Of a stretch of 64,000 nt of DNA, positions 11,180 to 22,974 are shown in pieces. Under the pieces are notes generated by a model. That model had not been told where the DNA came from. It saw only the letters and a program-made list of their open reading frames with translations, and searched no databases. Made by a program: the position numbers and the translations under genes. The stretch's first letter is position 1, and each line of letters begins with the position of its first letter. Source of the stretch: Hyperoodon ampullatus (lineage: Eukaryota > Chordata > Mammalia > Artiodactyla > Ziphiidae); NCBI GenBank assembly GCA_949752795.1, contig OX457060.1:2905454-2969453 (forward strand). The letters run 5' to 3'.

Positions 11180-12690
11180 TGGTATAATATGGTAGCCAAG
11201 ACGGCCAGTTTTATGATATGCAGTGAGGCAGATGGTTTTTCCCAAGAATTGCCACAGGAATAGCTCCCATGCCACATGCTTTTCCATGGTGGGACCATGC
11301 CAACCCTCCATCAAGAGATGGAGTCTAATTGCCCTCTCCTGAATCTGTCCTGACCTGATGACTCACTTGTTATCAGTTGAACAAATTGAATGATACTGCT
11401 GAGCTCTGCAACAAAGTCAGGAAAGGCCATGAAGCTTCTACCTGGTTCTCATGTGACATTCAGTCTGGGAGAAACTGTCTGCCATATAAGAAATCCAGTT
11501 ACTCTGAGACCACCACTTGAAAAGGCCACAGGTAGGTGTTCCTTTAGAAAGTCCCGGCTGAGCCCAGCTTTCATCTATTCTGACCCTGCACCCAATTCCA
11601 ATGTATGGGGGCTCTTCCACACCACCAAGTAATTCTACAATTTAAATCAACTTTGACACTATCTCCCTTGAGATAGCATCAGATTCCATAGGATTAGGGC
11701 TCAGTCCCACAAGAATGCCCTCCCTGCCACACACACCAACTTCAGATGCCAATGGAAAGTCCAGGTTGTCACCTGTGCTTTTTCTTGACCAATAGGCTAT
11801 AGATGGGAGGTTTCAACAAGCCTCTCCTTGGGTTCTATTAATTTACTAAGATGGTTGACAGAACTCAGAGAAACATTTTACTTACTAGATGACTGGTATA
11901 TTATAAAATGGTATAACACAGGAGCAGCCAGGTGGAAGAGATGCTTTGGGTAAGGTATGGAGTGGGGGAGGACACAGAGCTTCCATGCCCTCTAAGCGTG
12001 TCACTCTCCCTGAATCTTTACCTGTTTACCAACCAGGAAGCTCTCCAAACCCTGCCCTTTTGGGTTTTTATGGAGGTTTTATTACCTAGGCATAATTGAT
12101 TAAATAATCGGTCATTGATTCATCCTCCAACCTCTTTCCCTTACCCAGAAGTTGCGGGGTTGGGGGTGGGGGGTTCTGGGTGGGACTGAAATTTCCTATC
12201 ATCTTATCACATGGTTGGGTCCCCTGGCAACCAGCACCCATCTTTAGGTGACCTAGGTGCTTTCCAAAGTCACCTCATTAACTTAACAAAAGTCATCTTT
12301 ATTGCTCTTATCACTTGGGAAATTCCAATGGTTTTAAGAATTCTGTGCCAAAAAAAAAAAAAAATTCTGTGCCAGAAACGGGGACAAAGACCAAATATAC
12401 ATTTCTTATTATAATCCACAATATCACATTTATCCCACCAAGATGTCAGATATATGAGCTGTCTTAGACTTTCCAGAATAACAGTCCACCAGTTAAGACC
12501 CACTGAGTGACCTCAGTCCATGTCATGGGGAGCAGAACAATAACTCCGTGAAGTCCTGCCTGAATATCAAACCCACCAAACGAGACATAGTAAAAATGGT
12601 TATCGTTTTAAGCCACTAATTTTATAGTAGTTTTTATGCAGCTGAACATTCAGGCAAATGTTGCCAACAGCATTGGGAAAACCCCTGTGG
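11180..12690 (+). mobile_element. MLT1-like (ERVL-MaLR) solo LTR, split in two
   Basis: The left part is 11180-11645, with 'caagaattgccacaggaata' near 11244 and 'aaaggccatgaagcttctac' near 11423. The right part is 12430-12690, with the LTR end phrase 'cgttttaagccactaatttt' near 12605. Both match the remembered order of MLT1 LTRs. A second LTR occupies the gap. No internal retroviral genes are present; this is an ancient solo LTR. Confidence 0.65.
11650..12430 (-). mobile_element. ERVL-type solo LTR inserted in the MLT1-like LTR
   Basis: About 780 bp in reverse orientation. It contains 'tgacactatctcccttgaga' near 11654, 'ccttttgggtttttatggag' near 12056 and 'ggggacaaagaccaaatata' near 12380. 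These fit a common mammalian LTR family whose exact name I cannot fix. An A-run with a duplicated 'attctgtgcca' lies at about 12340-12374. The element is younger than its MLT1 host. Confidence 0.55.
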
Positions 12691-14390
12691 ACCCATCTAC
12701 AACCATGGCAGGTTTTCTTCCACAAAATCTCTATGGAAATCCACATGGTCTGCACCCTTGCCATGCAGGGTTGCTTCAATCTCTATGAAAGCGTTTATTT
12801 AAATGCCAGGTGACCCTAGCGTACTTAGGTAGTTGTTTTCACATCATGAGCCATTTGACAGGGATGCTTGGAGTACAGAGGATACTAACAGACGAAAATC
12901 TTATACCCACAGAGGAGGAATCAGAAATTAAAATAAGATATTTCTGAAATTGTCATGTGAGTTGATGAGTGAATCCATCTTGTGCTACAGGAAACTTCAG
13001 AAATATCTTGACTGATTAACTAAGAAGAGCTAAAGACAGTTGTCAACTCTATGTCCTCTGAATGCTGATTTGGAACTTAGAATATATTTCTCCACAAGTA
13101 TCTAGGCATTAGTCTTAATAACACTAATCTAATCTATGGGCCCCATGGGCCAGGATCGCAAGCTAATGAAGGGGAAGGATGAAGAAAGAATCCTCTCTCT
13201 TCCCTGGGAGCAGGGCCAGCCCCAGAAGAAATGTAAGAAGGTGTAGCTTTGTCTTCAGCCCTCTGGTACCTTAGAATCCCTTCTCGCCAGGTTCTGGGAC
13301 CCCCAGGTCACTCCCTGATGGTGGAATCACATCCAGGTCTGCCCTCCACTCCAGCACCTCTCACCCCCATGCTGCATGCTCTAATATTATTTATCAAATT
13401 TCTTACCTCCACTCCCCCAGGGAACATATTCTCACTAATATATAAATGGTCGACTGGCTCTTTCTGTCTTTATTTACATTACTGAGATTTCAGGCTGCTG
13501 GGCTACATGAAGTGACAATGACTAGGAAAACCAGCCAGCAAGCAAAACAGCCCTCCTTCGAGGCTTCTCCCCTCCTGAACGTGTGGATTTTCTCTAGCTT
13601 CTTGGAGGAGTCAGCAGCAAGGAAGTCAGTGATGGGGTTGGGGAGAAGTATTGTGGTAAACTCATCCATGTTTGGGTAGTTTGTAAATTGAGAACTTCAC
13701 ATGTAATCTTTATCACAAGGGCGAAGTCAACAGCATCCAGCGTTTAACAACCAGCTCTCTGGAGGAAGAGCCCTGATTCGTAGCCTTTGCTAAGCTCTGT
13801 GGTGTAAATTTCCCCACTATATCTGACTTTACGATACCAATGTGCCATTACTGGACATGGGGTTGGGAAGTGATGAGCACAGTCAGCTCTCCTGAGCCAC
13901 CAAGAGCCAGCTTCAGCCACCACTGCCAACACCTATGGCCACCACATCCTACTTCCAAGCCCTGGCAGCCAAGGTAAACCAGAGGTGGGGTTCAATGTGG
14001 AGACCATTTCTGAGAGGAGACTGGTGATTGACGCCTAAAAGATACCCTTCGACCTTTGCCCATGCAGTCCTGCTCAGTTTTCTGTCTCCAAAGTCCTGTC
14101 CTCCCCACACCTGGGACCCCTTGGCTTCTAACTCATTGCTAAGAGCCACTGACCATGGTGGGCCCCTTTCTGGTCACTGTGTCCCTAGTTTGTTTGTTTT
14201 GTGCACCCAAGTTCCTGTCCAGACCCCTTGCCCATCCTCTAAATGACTCTTAGCCCCTGACCTCTGCCCCCAGAGACTGGATCCCCAGCATAAACCAATT
14301 CCTCTGGCCAGAGACCTGTTCCTTGCTGACTGGTATCCCCAAGGTGATCAAGACTGGGCTTTGGGGAGAATGAAAAGGAATCTATCATGT
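12690..14390. other. Mostly unique sequence, GC rising
   Basis: No gene recognised. Open frames at 13249-13485 and 13446-13679 have no recognisable domain and overlap each other. A copy of an unnamed repeat lies at 13745-13935. Confidence 0.4.
13745..13935 (+). repeat. Unnamed old interspersed repeat, copy 1 (partner at 50642-50825)
   Basis: This shares an ordered set of phrases with 50642-50825: 'accagctctctgga', a 'ccctgattcgtag' block, a 'gtggtgtaaat' block and 'taccaatgtg'. The similarity indicates a dispersed repeat family. I do not recall its name with confidence. Confidence 0.5.
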
Positions 14391-14399
14391 CTTGAGTGT

Positions 14400-14560
14400 C
14401 GATGTTTCAGGCATCCAGGCAATGTGGGGAGGCAATTCTCTCTGCCTCATAGGTGAAGATGCTAAGGCCTAGACAGAATCCCAAGGCCACACAACTTATG
14501 AGGGCAGAATCAAAGTTTAAACCAGACTTGGTGAGGCTAAAGACAGGTCTGTCTGACCTT
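14400..14560 (-). repeat. MIR SINE, degenerate
   Basis: Reverse MIR order: 'tcataggtgaagatgctaag' near 14446 followed by 'ccaaggccacacaacttatg' near 14481. Low similarity. Confidence 0.45.
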
Positions 14561-15004
14561 CACACTTACCCTATACCCACCATACCTGTGGTTTTCAGAC
14601 TCTTCCCCAGGAATTTAAAGTCCAGAGCAGATGATTTTAAAACACTACAAATATTTTGTGCTTGAATATATCTTAAGCATTTTTAAAGAACTATACAAAT
14701 TAAAGCAACATGCAAAGTCAGTGTGTTTTACACCAAATATGGGTAACCTGTGCTGCCGGGTTAGTGCATAGAGACCTCAAAATAAAGTTTCCTTATTATC
14801 TCATTAATGTATTTACCCTCTTTTGTAGAAAAGTGTGCACATGAACAGAAGTGAGGCAAAGTCATTACATCATGGAAGCGCCAAGGTTTTGGTATCTTTT
14901 ACCAGTAAGGTAAGATGGGAAATCTACTCCAACCAGTTGGGGGAAACTGAACATAAAAAAATGAACACTCTTTACACTCTCTGTGTTTCATGTTCTCACC
15001 ACTT

Positions 15005-15290
15005 TTGTTTCAATTGTGCTTTTTACTCTGCTTTCTCCAACATCTTTTCATCATTGTCTAAACAGTACTTCTCTTTTATTAAAATCACGTATTACCGCCT
15101 GGCTAATGTATTTATTTTTTTGTGAGCTTATTGTCTATTTTCCCAATTCTCACCTCCCTCCTACCCTCCAAATGTAGACTCTAGGAAGGAAGGGACTTTG
15201 TTCTGTTCATCACTAAATCCAGGGCACCTAGACCACTGCCCAGAATATAGTAGGTGCTCAACAAAAATTTTTGAATGCATAGATAGATGA
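15005..15290 (+). repeat. L2 LINE 3' end
   Basis: The L2 3' end is recognisable in 'gtagactctaggaaggaagg' near 15173, 'catcactaaatccagggcac' near 15209 and 'atagtaggtgctcaacaaaa' near 15246, ending in a (GATA)-like tail. Confidence 0.75.
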
Positions 15291-15299
15291 ACAAATGAA

Positions 15300-16145
15300 A
15301 AATGAAAATGAATTTGACTACTTTGAGATTTTGAGTGACTGTATGACAGAGACAGGTATTAAGATGTATGAGAGTTTTTCTAATGATATTGCCAAACATC
15401 TCATAATGTTAGAACATAAACTTGAAAAGTGTTTTCTAGAATACAGTTGTGATTTAATACCAGCTGAAGAACCCATTCATCACCTCCTCCCAGCTTGTAC
15501 CTTTACTAATTAAGGAAAGTGGGCAGTTCCTAGGCACAGAGAATAATTCAACTTTGGAACAAAAATATCTTGCCACTTCTCTTTCAAACCTCTGGATGAG
15601 TTGCATTTAAGAGAATACTGAGATCATAAGGCCAGCTTTCAGGAATTTATATGTACAACTAATATCTGTGTGAATCAGGAATTTTTCTCTAATATTATGT
15701 GACCTAGCAAACTGCAGACATCAGTGGAATGTTGAGACTGATTAAGACTGCAAATATTAGCCAAAAAAGTTGATTTCAAAGGCTGTGTTCATCTTAAAAG
15801 CCTCATTTTTCTTACTAGCTAGTTTCAACTATTACACATGTGAGCTTATAAAATCAATTCATTCCAATCAAACAAACCTTATCTGTTTTACATCAGGGTT
15901 CTTTTATCATTTGAGGGAAATAGAGGATTCCACTGCTAAAAGAAATTAAAATGTGAAAACAATGGCCCTGCCCTGCACAGTGTCCATTCTCCTGAACCGC
16001 AGCTGTCGCCTGCACTAGGAGGCTCTGGGTGACGTTTGAAGTGGTCCCTTGCCTGCTGAAAACCCCTCATGGCACAGCACTGGAGTCCAGCTTCATACAC
16101 AGAAGCAGTCTCCATCCCTCTGCTGTGGCTTTAACCCACAGTGGT
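15300..16145. other. No recognised feature
   Basis: A short open frame at 15295-15513 (72 codons) has no recognisable domain. The rest looks like unique, moderately A+T-rich sequence. Confidence 0.35.
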
Positions 16146-16149
16146 TAGA

Positions 16150-16375
16150 GCAGGATGAAGGCCACAGGCATGAAGCCAGAGGGAGCTGGCTTTACTCCGT
16201 CTCTGTCACTTACCAGTGCTGAGGAAGCAACTTAACTTCTCAAGCATCTGTTCCTTCATCTGGCAAAGTGCTAATGTCAATTTCATAGGGCTGTGGTGAG
16301 AATTAAAAAGATAATGTGGGCAAAGCCTTAGAACAGCAGTGGGGTGATGTTATTACATTTATTATTTTTGTTATC
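16150..16375 (+). repeat. MIR SINE
   Basis: Forward MIR order: 'gtctctgtcacttaccagtg' near 16199, 'caacttaacttctcaagcat' near 16229, then 'tcatagggctgtggtgagaa' near 16283. Confidence 0.7.
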
Positions 16376-16379
16376 ATCA

Positions 16380-17300
16380 TGTTTTAGTTCTTAGGTTCAA
16401 CCCATGTACATAAGGCACCTTGCTTCAGGTCTGCTTGACAGATGTGTTCAGAAAAGTCCAAGGAAATAACAAAGAATTGTAACTAAACAGAAAAATATAA
16501 GGGATTATATAATGGATTGCAGTATGATCGACGTTTGTCATTTTGCGACTGATGAGCACATTGCTCCTGAAGGCTGCTATCCAGCCTCAGTGTTCCAGGT
16601 GGAAGGAAAGGGCCCAACCCTGCAAACCATTATCTCTGATGCACATCTCATCCCCACGACCATCCCTCACTGCTTCTCTGTGGACTGTTTGAAGCAATAA
16701 AGCAAAACATCCAAATGCTCCTAACTTAGAAATGCATCCATAAGCATCCCTATCCTGAGATGGGAAGGAGCTTAAAAAGGCACTGTGTCCTAGCCCTGCC
16801 TCCTGGGAAGCGCACAAGAGAGGATTTTACAGGCTTCCTAGGTAGTGAGAGGACACCTTGAATTGGAAGTAGCATGGCTGAGCCAGGTTAATGCTCCTGG
16901 AAGCCTCCCCAGGAGATGACACTCTATGATCCAGCCTCAGGGGGCTGGGGGCTCCCCTCCCAGAGCCAGGCCCACTCCTCCCCCCCACCCACCACTGAGC
17001 TTGAGCTGCCTGGGATGTGGCACAGTTAGATGCACTGACTCCCCTCCCCTCCATGGGGCTCCTGCACCAGGACGCCTCTGCCCTCATGCTGTGGTGAGTC
17101 AGGGCCACTCGCTGTAGAAGAAGCTCCAGCTTCCCCTGCCCAGGCTCCTGCCCCTGGCCTTCTTGGATCACTGCTGCCTGCCAGCACCCTGACCCAACCC
17201 CGTTGCCCACAGAATCACTGCCTCCAAGAAGAAGAAAAAGCTGAGAAAGAAGCTGAGGGGCCTTTGAAAACCCCTTGACTCCTCCCACTGAATGGGGACA
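16380..17300. other. GC-richer sequence without a recognised gene
   Basis: This contains most of the longest open frame in the window (minus strand, 16827-17432, 201 codons). The frame has no signal peptide, no known motif and a composition driven by GC. It also overlaps an L2 remnant at its upstream end. I treat it as non-coding. Confidence 0.4.
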
Positions 17301-17304
17301 CATC

Positions 17305-17440
17305 CACGCATATCCCCAGCCTGGACCTGTTGAGTACCTACTACACTCGGGCTCTGTGCTAGGCCCTGGGCATTTGGAAAATGAACAAAGCAGAGTACCT
17401 GGGCCAAGGCACTCGTGGTGTAGGAGAGACACAGAGTACA
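17305..17440 (-). repeat. L2 LINE 3' end fragment
   Basis: The reverse L2 3' end is seen as 'gttgagtacctactacactc' near 17329 followed by 'gtgctaggccctgggcattt' near 17356. Confidence 0.6.
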
Positions 17441-18050
17441 GAATAGGAGGGAAGCTTAGGGGCTGGGAAGCCTACCTGACCCAGCTGGAATACTGCCCAG
17501 GGAAGCGGACTCTGGGATGGAGTCATGGGGCAGGATTCGGTAAGGAGTTGCCCTGCGATTGACATGTGTGGAAGGGAGAGGACAGAAGTGGGTTGGGCAG
17601 TGGGAGAAACTGAGTCATGACCCAGGGACACAGGCCCAACGACAGCCTCAACCAACACCATGAGGACCACTGAAGTTAAAATAACACCGCGGAGTTTCCC
17701 CAATATCCAGACCTTTAGGCTCCTGCATCAACCAGTTGTTGAACTGAGCCCAGGGGCATGGCCTTGGACACACCACTTCCCAGACTCCTGTGTATACAGC
17801 TCCCTTTATTCTGGACTATCTCTCTGGACTACCTCTGTAGAACACATTTTAGGTCTCCAGTCCAAATGCCCCAAACTCAGAGATCATCTGTGTCATTAAC
17901 ATCATAAGATTCAGAACATGGCTGCCTGGGATGGGGCTGCCACTGAGGCCAAGTCATGGAAAGCTGTGTGCCTTAGCTACCCAAAACCTGGGATCCCAGC
18001 TCTACTCCTACGCTCAATCAGCCACCAGCTTAGAGGTAGGGCTTCCCCAG
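17440..18050. other. No recognised feature
   Basis: GC-moderate unique-looking sequence. No splice-bounded open frame with recognisable protein similarity was seen. Confidence 0.35.
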
Positions 18051-18059
18051 GAACATTCC

Positions 18060-18350
18060 TGAATTAACCAGGATGCTTTCAGGTGACAAGGATTGAACCT
18101 CTACTCAAACTGGTTCAAGAAGAAAAGTAGCATAAGGATTTTAATGGCTTAGGTAACTGAAAAGTCCAGGGATAGGTCCAGCTTCAGGAAAAGATGGATC
18201 CAGGGCTTTGCTCTCTTTCCATCTCTCAACTCTGCTTTCCCCTGTGTTAGCTGCATTCTTACACACGTTCTTTCTTTGCACTGCCACTTGGAAGCTCCAG
18301 GTTTACATTCTGTCATCTTAATAATCCCCATTAATAAATATGGAGATTCT
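18060..18350 (+). repeat. Old interspersed repeat, family uncertain (related to 42030-42240)
   Basis: Contains 'ttaggtaactgaaaagtcca' near 18149 and 'tctctttccatctctcaact' near 18211. A related 'cactgaaaagtccctggatg' lies at about 42118. The order fits a common mammalian repeat that I cannot name. Confidence 0.4.
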
Positions 18351-19489
18351 ACTGCTTCATATTGCCTATGAAATCCTGGATTTGCACCTCATTGGCTTGG
18401 TGGATGTCACCTACTCAACCCTGAACCAAGCGCTGTGGTTAGGGGGATAGAACACACGGATTGTTTGGGTTTTCGACATATGCTGGGGAAGGAGGAGGGT
18501 GTCACTCTTTCCAGATTACATGGGCTGGCAGTGGGGGGAGACACAGTTCCCCACAGGAAAACCAGGATCCAGCCTCAGAAGGAGAAATGGATACTGGATT
18601 TCCAGAAACATCCCACTACAATACTCTTTGCCGACACAGCTTGTAGGGCCTGTGCTGGACTCTGCCCTCACTTTGTAGCCTGGCAGAAGTGATAGAAAAA
18701 GCCCTGCCCTGGGACCCTCCCCGTTTTGTACCATGTTCGGTGTGGCTAGCCCCTATGTCTCGTGTCCCTCATAGCCAAGATGGTCATCTGTCCTGCTGCA
18801 CTGAAGAAACACCCAGGTTGGAGATAGGCAGGAGCTGTCTGCATAATTATCACCAAGGTTCCTTCCAGCTTCCTGTCTCAGCAACTTACTAGCAAGTATC
18901 CATGGAATGGATTTGACATTGAGGATGCAGGAGGGGGCCAGAAAGAGGGAGAAAAGTAAATGCAATGAAAACCTAAAAACTTGTGCTAATCATTCATTTC
19001 AACTTCCTCTGCAATCCATCCTCTCTGACAGGGAGGAAAGCCAGCTGAAGTCTCACAGACTCATAGATGATGTGGGGCTGAAAGGGGAACTTCGAGATGT
19101 CCTGCCCAGCCTTCCACCCAGCACACGGAATCCCTTCAGCAGGCTTCCTGATGGGGCCTTGAACGCTTCTAGTGACAGAGGGCCACCACCACACAAAGCA
19201 GCTTTTTCATAGCAGCTTATCTTGAGCCAAAATCTACCACCCAGAAACTTCCAGCACTGATCTTGGTTCTGCCCCCAGGATGGTCTGAGCCCCCTGGGCT
19301 TGTACTAGTGTTCCCCACTCCACCTCTGGTGCAGGTGATGCTGAGACAGAAATAAAGAGTGGCAGCCAGGCGGACACTTGAGAAGGGCATCAGGCTTTTT
19401 AACCACGGCCCCAGGCCTTCCAGAAAGACTGACCGCAGACCAGCCCCCAGAACAGACCTTTGGCTTTTCCCCACCTTCTAGTTACTGCT
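18350..19489. other. No recognised feature
   Basis: GC-moderate sequence between an old repeat and a CHR-2 SINE. The short open frames on both strands have no recognisable domains. Confidence 0.35.
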
Positions 19490-19504
19490 GACAGTTTGGA
19501 TTTT

Positions 19505-19716
19505 TTTTTTTTTTTTTTTTTTTTGCGGTACGCGGGCCTCTCACTGCTGTGGCCTCTCCCATTGCGGAGCACAGGCTCCAGACGCGCAGGCTCAGCGGCC
19601 ATGGCTCATGGGCCCAGATACTCTGCGGCATGTGGGATCCTCCCAGACCGGGGCATGAACCCGTGTCCCTTGCATCGGCAGGCGGACTCCCAACCACTGC
19701 ACCACCAGGGAAGCCC
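19505..19716 (-). mobile_element. CHR-2 type SINE
   Basis: Reversed copy with a T tail from 19505 and the head ending at 19716. The TSD gacagtttggatttt is exact at 19490-19504 and 19717-19731. It is one of the cleanest copies and probably a recent insertion. Confidence 0.96.
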
Positions 19717-19731
19717 GACAGTTTGGATTTT

Positions 19732-21465
19732 GATTGGCCTCTTGGAATCCGATTCTACTCTGAGTTTCCAACTTGACCTCAGCTGCTGTTGGCTCTGTTC
19801 TGGCATCACTGAACCTGACTCTGCCTTGTTCTGCAGCTAGAGAGGCTCCTGACAATTCTCTGCTCCAGTGGAGCAGACTTCTCTGCCGTCTGGCCACTGG
19901 GCTTCCTCTGGCTCGTTGAGGCCTTTGTGTGAATCTGAAGGCTCCCGTTCTTCTGGACAGACTCAGCCGTGTCAGGACACATGGCTTGGTGAGTGGAAAG
20001 TGAGTGGGACCTTAGTCCTCCCAGACACTTTGCCCTTGGGCAATGGGCAACCCGCTCAGTGGTGAGCAGGAGTCGTGACTGGCATCTCCCTGGTTGGCAC
20101 CGACCACACGGGGGCCCAGTGCTACAGGCCTTCCCCACAGGACCTGCCAGAACCCAGAGCTGACCTCCCCACTGCCTTTGGTCCACATCACTGTCTGAGT
20201 CGCCCCAAACCTGGGAGTCCTGAGAGCTGAAATCATGTCACAATACTCACTCTGCTCAGTAAACGCTTACCAAACCGGAAGATGAATAGCAAGCATCCAA
20301 GGTCCTGCTCTCCACACCCTGGACAGCAGGACCTTGGATGGGCGGGGTTTGCACTGCTGAAGTCAGCCCCGGCTCTTCAGCACGCGTTCCTTCGCTCCAG
20401 TGTTCCTTCAAAACCCCTTAGTTAAGGCTTCCCTGTCCAGCACTCTCTGTTCCCACCCTAATGGGCAGTTAAATGAGTCTGGGCTGTTACTGGGGAGAAG
20501 GCAGAGAGGGGCCCTCCTTCCTGATGGAGAAGACTTTCTTTGCAGATTTTCCCTTTCTCTTGCTGACCCAGAAGCACCCTTTGGCCTTGACCCCAGCAGC
20601 ACAGACAGCTCCTCAAATAAGAATGAATGGCCGCTTGCCAGGGAATCAATGAGCCCGGGGAAGAGTCCTGAGAGGGAAGCAGGCATCCCAGCCCTGTGAC
20701 ACGGGTCAGACAGACTTTAGCACCCACACGGCTGACATGCCCTCCCGCGGCCCTCCTAGACCTGACCTCTGACCTTCACTGCCCTCCCCCCCGCCAGCCC
20801 TGCACCTTGCACCCCGGCAGAGCACGCGGCTGAAAGACCCAGACCCAGCCACGCGGCGCACAGCGTTGGCTGCACACAGAATTACACAGCCGAGGGGCAA
20901 GCAGAATGGATGGGGGAGGCTGACAGACGCAGAGACTCCAGAGCAATTTCACTCGGATTTGATTCATGGCTTGTCAGGGCGCTAACCAAATATTCCATTT
21001 TCAGGTTCACCCTCCTCGCTCCCCCATTGACTGGCATCATAATTGAAAACTCTGGCGTGTAGGGCCGGGGCCACCTGTCTGCAGGGCCTTTGATTCCACC
21101 TGCTCAGAATGGCTTACGCCTGAAAGAGGGGGACAGAGGGGAAAATCAGCAAACAGATGGTGTGGGGATTCGATTCACATATGGGCTGCCCTCTGACGAC
21201 TCTGTTATGTTGGCTTGAGCAAGCCAGGACGCTTCCGCCCTCTGCTCTCAGCCTTTTGAGCTTATTCCTGCTTGTTTGCTCAACTACAAAAAGGATGCAG
21301 GGCCAGAAAGGTGGACTGAGTTTGCAGTCACTCTTTGCCCTCCTTGTTTGAAGGCCTGCCGAGAAGCAAGCTGGCCAGAGGCGAGTTTTACAATAAAGGG
21401 GCAATCCAGCTTGGAGAATTTTTAAAATTTCCTTTTCTCAAATAAATAGCTCTTCAAGGTTAGCC
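19732..21465. other. GC-rich unique sequence with hairpin and candidate conserved block
   Basis: No exon recognised. It holds the perfect inverted repeat at 20294-20340 and a candidate conserved noncoding block at about 20900-21060. Local CpG is somewhat elevated near 20750-20880 but does not form a convincing CpG island. Confidence 0.4.
20294..20340. repeat. Perfect 16-bp inverted repeat (hairpin), 15-nt loop
   Basis: The left arm catccaaggtcctgct (20294-20309) and the right arm agcaggaccttggatg (20325-20340) are exact reverse complements. The spacer is 20310-20324. It does not fall in a recognised repeat. Confidence 0.95.
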
Positions 21466-21467
21466 CA

Positions 21468-21700
21468 GATGATGATAACACCTAACATTTATTGAGCCCT
21501 TACAACTTGCCAGGAGCTGTTTTAAGAATCTTACAAAAATTAGCTCATTTTATCTTGGTACGAACACTATGTGCTAGGTGCTATTGTTACTTAGCCCCAC
21601 TCCGTAGATGGGAAGCTGAGATCAAGGGATGCTAAGAAACTGGCTTGAGGTCAAACAGTTAAGAACTATTAAAGAACTGGATTTCAACACAGCCAGCCAT
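21468..21700 (-). repeat. MIR SINE
   Basis: Near-complete reverse MIR: 'acctaacatttattgagccc' near 21481, 'ttagctcattttatcttggt' near 21540, and 'aactggcttgaggtcaaaca' near 21638. Confidence 0.8.
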
Positions 21701-21754
21701 CTTAACTTGTATGTCATGCTTCCCTGAGCTCAAAGATCGAGACCTAAAATAAAC

Positions 21755-21912
21755 AGGTAGATAGATAGATGATAGAAAGGGATAGATTAGCTAGATAGAT
21801 AGTAGATAGATATATAGGTAGATAGATAGTGATACATAGATAGATAGATGATAGATAGATAGGTACATAGAGAAAATAGATACATACATATATACTAGTT
21901 AGCTAGATGATA
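21755..21912. repeat. (GATA)n microsatellite, interrupted
   Basis: About 155 bp of GATA/GTAGATA units with interruptions ('gatacata', 'gatatatagg'). Probably polymorphic in length. Confidence 0.92.
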
Positions 21913-21914
21913 TT

Positions 21915-22970
21915 TTTAATGGCAGGAAATACGAGTCTCTACCACCAGTACAGTGAAGGCTGAGGCTGGTGCAAGAATCCCAGTTGTCCTTGTCTGTTGG
22001 AGGTAGAATGGTTCAGCTACCTCAGTTCCAGGGCCCAGTTTGAAAGGGTGGGGAAGGAACAGAAAGGAAGGGCTGAGGTTCTGAGTCTGCATGGTCAGGA
22101 TGCGGTACACCTGTAGAAACAGGAGCGGTCCAGACCCTCTGAGCTCCCTGACCGTTGTGCTGTGACCTCTCCAGGTCAGCCACTGACACAGGAGTGAAGC
22201 CCAGGCTGGGTAAGCCTGGGATGGAGAGCTGAGGAGCCTGCTCTGAGGATGGCGACCCACTAAATATCACCTGGACAAGTCAGAACGCCACCCAACGGAG
22301 CACTCTGGGCTGGGGTGGGAGTAGATTACTGGAGGGCAGAGTGGAAATCTGAGGCAGAACCAGCCTTGGGGACCCTGTGCATATGGCTTGGGCTCTGAGG
22401 GAACAAGATACCACACCCAGCACAACAAACATTACTACAGACAGACGTGCAATTGAGCTTCTGGAGGACCCCAGGGCAGGAACCTGAAACCTGTGTTTTT
22501 AGCACGCACCCCAGATGGTTCTGGTCATCAGACAGGTATGGGGACCTCAGAGGTAAAAAGCTGAAGGTCTGAAAGAGCTCCATTCCCCTTTTTGCCAGTC
22601 CCCAACCTCCCTCCCAGGCCATATTTTCTGCCACTAAGAGGTGATTGCCTTACCAGCTCCTTCCCTACCCCACCTAGACAGGTGGCCTGCTCACTCTCTG
22701 GGGTTTCGGGGATTTAATAACAGCTTTCCCCAGAATCCTGAATCCAGCAAGTTTTAAATTTGAAACATTCACTTTCTGCCACAGTTCTAAGCCTGACCCG
22801 CAGTCTGCCCCCAACTCTTAGAATCCCATGACGCATGATTAAGCCCCACTTTTCCCTACCTGCCTCCCTGCTGCCTAGATGCTGTGGCCAGACACAGATG
22901 CCACGTGCTGCTGGGTCTCAGACAGGAGAGTTTTTCCCTGTGCCTGTCATGAGGACCATGCCCCAAGTTG
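21915..22970. other. No recognised feature
   Basis: GC-moderate unique-looking sequence. A 114-codon minus-strand open frame at 21916-22260 shows no domain. Confidence 0.35.
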
Positions 22971-22974
22971 TACT

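Noticed and set aside
16827..17432. Longest open frame in the window (minus strand, 201 codons)
   Set aside because: No recognisable domain, signal peptide or splice context. The frame lies in GC-rich sequence, where stops are rare, and partly overlaps an L2 remnant.
20750..20880. Possible CpG island
   Set aside because: CpG is only locally raised over about 130 bp, too short and too weak for an island, with no adjacent exon.
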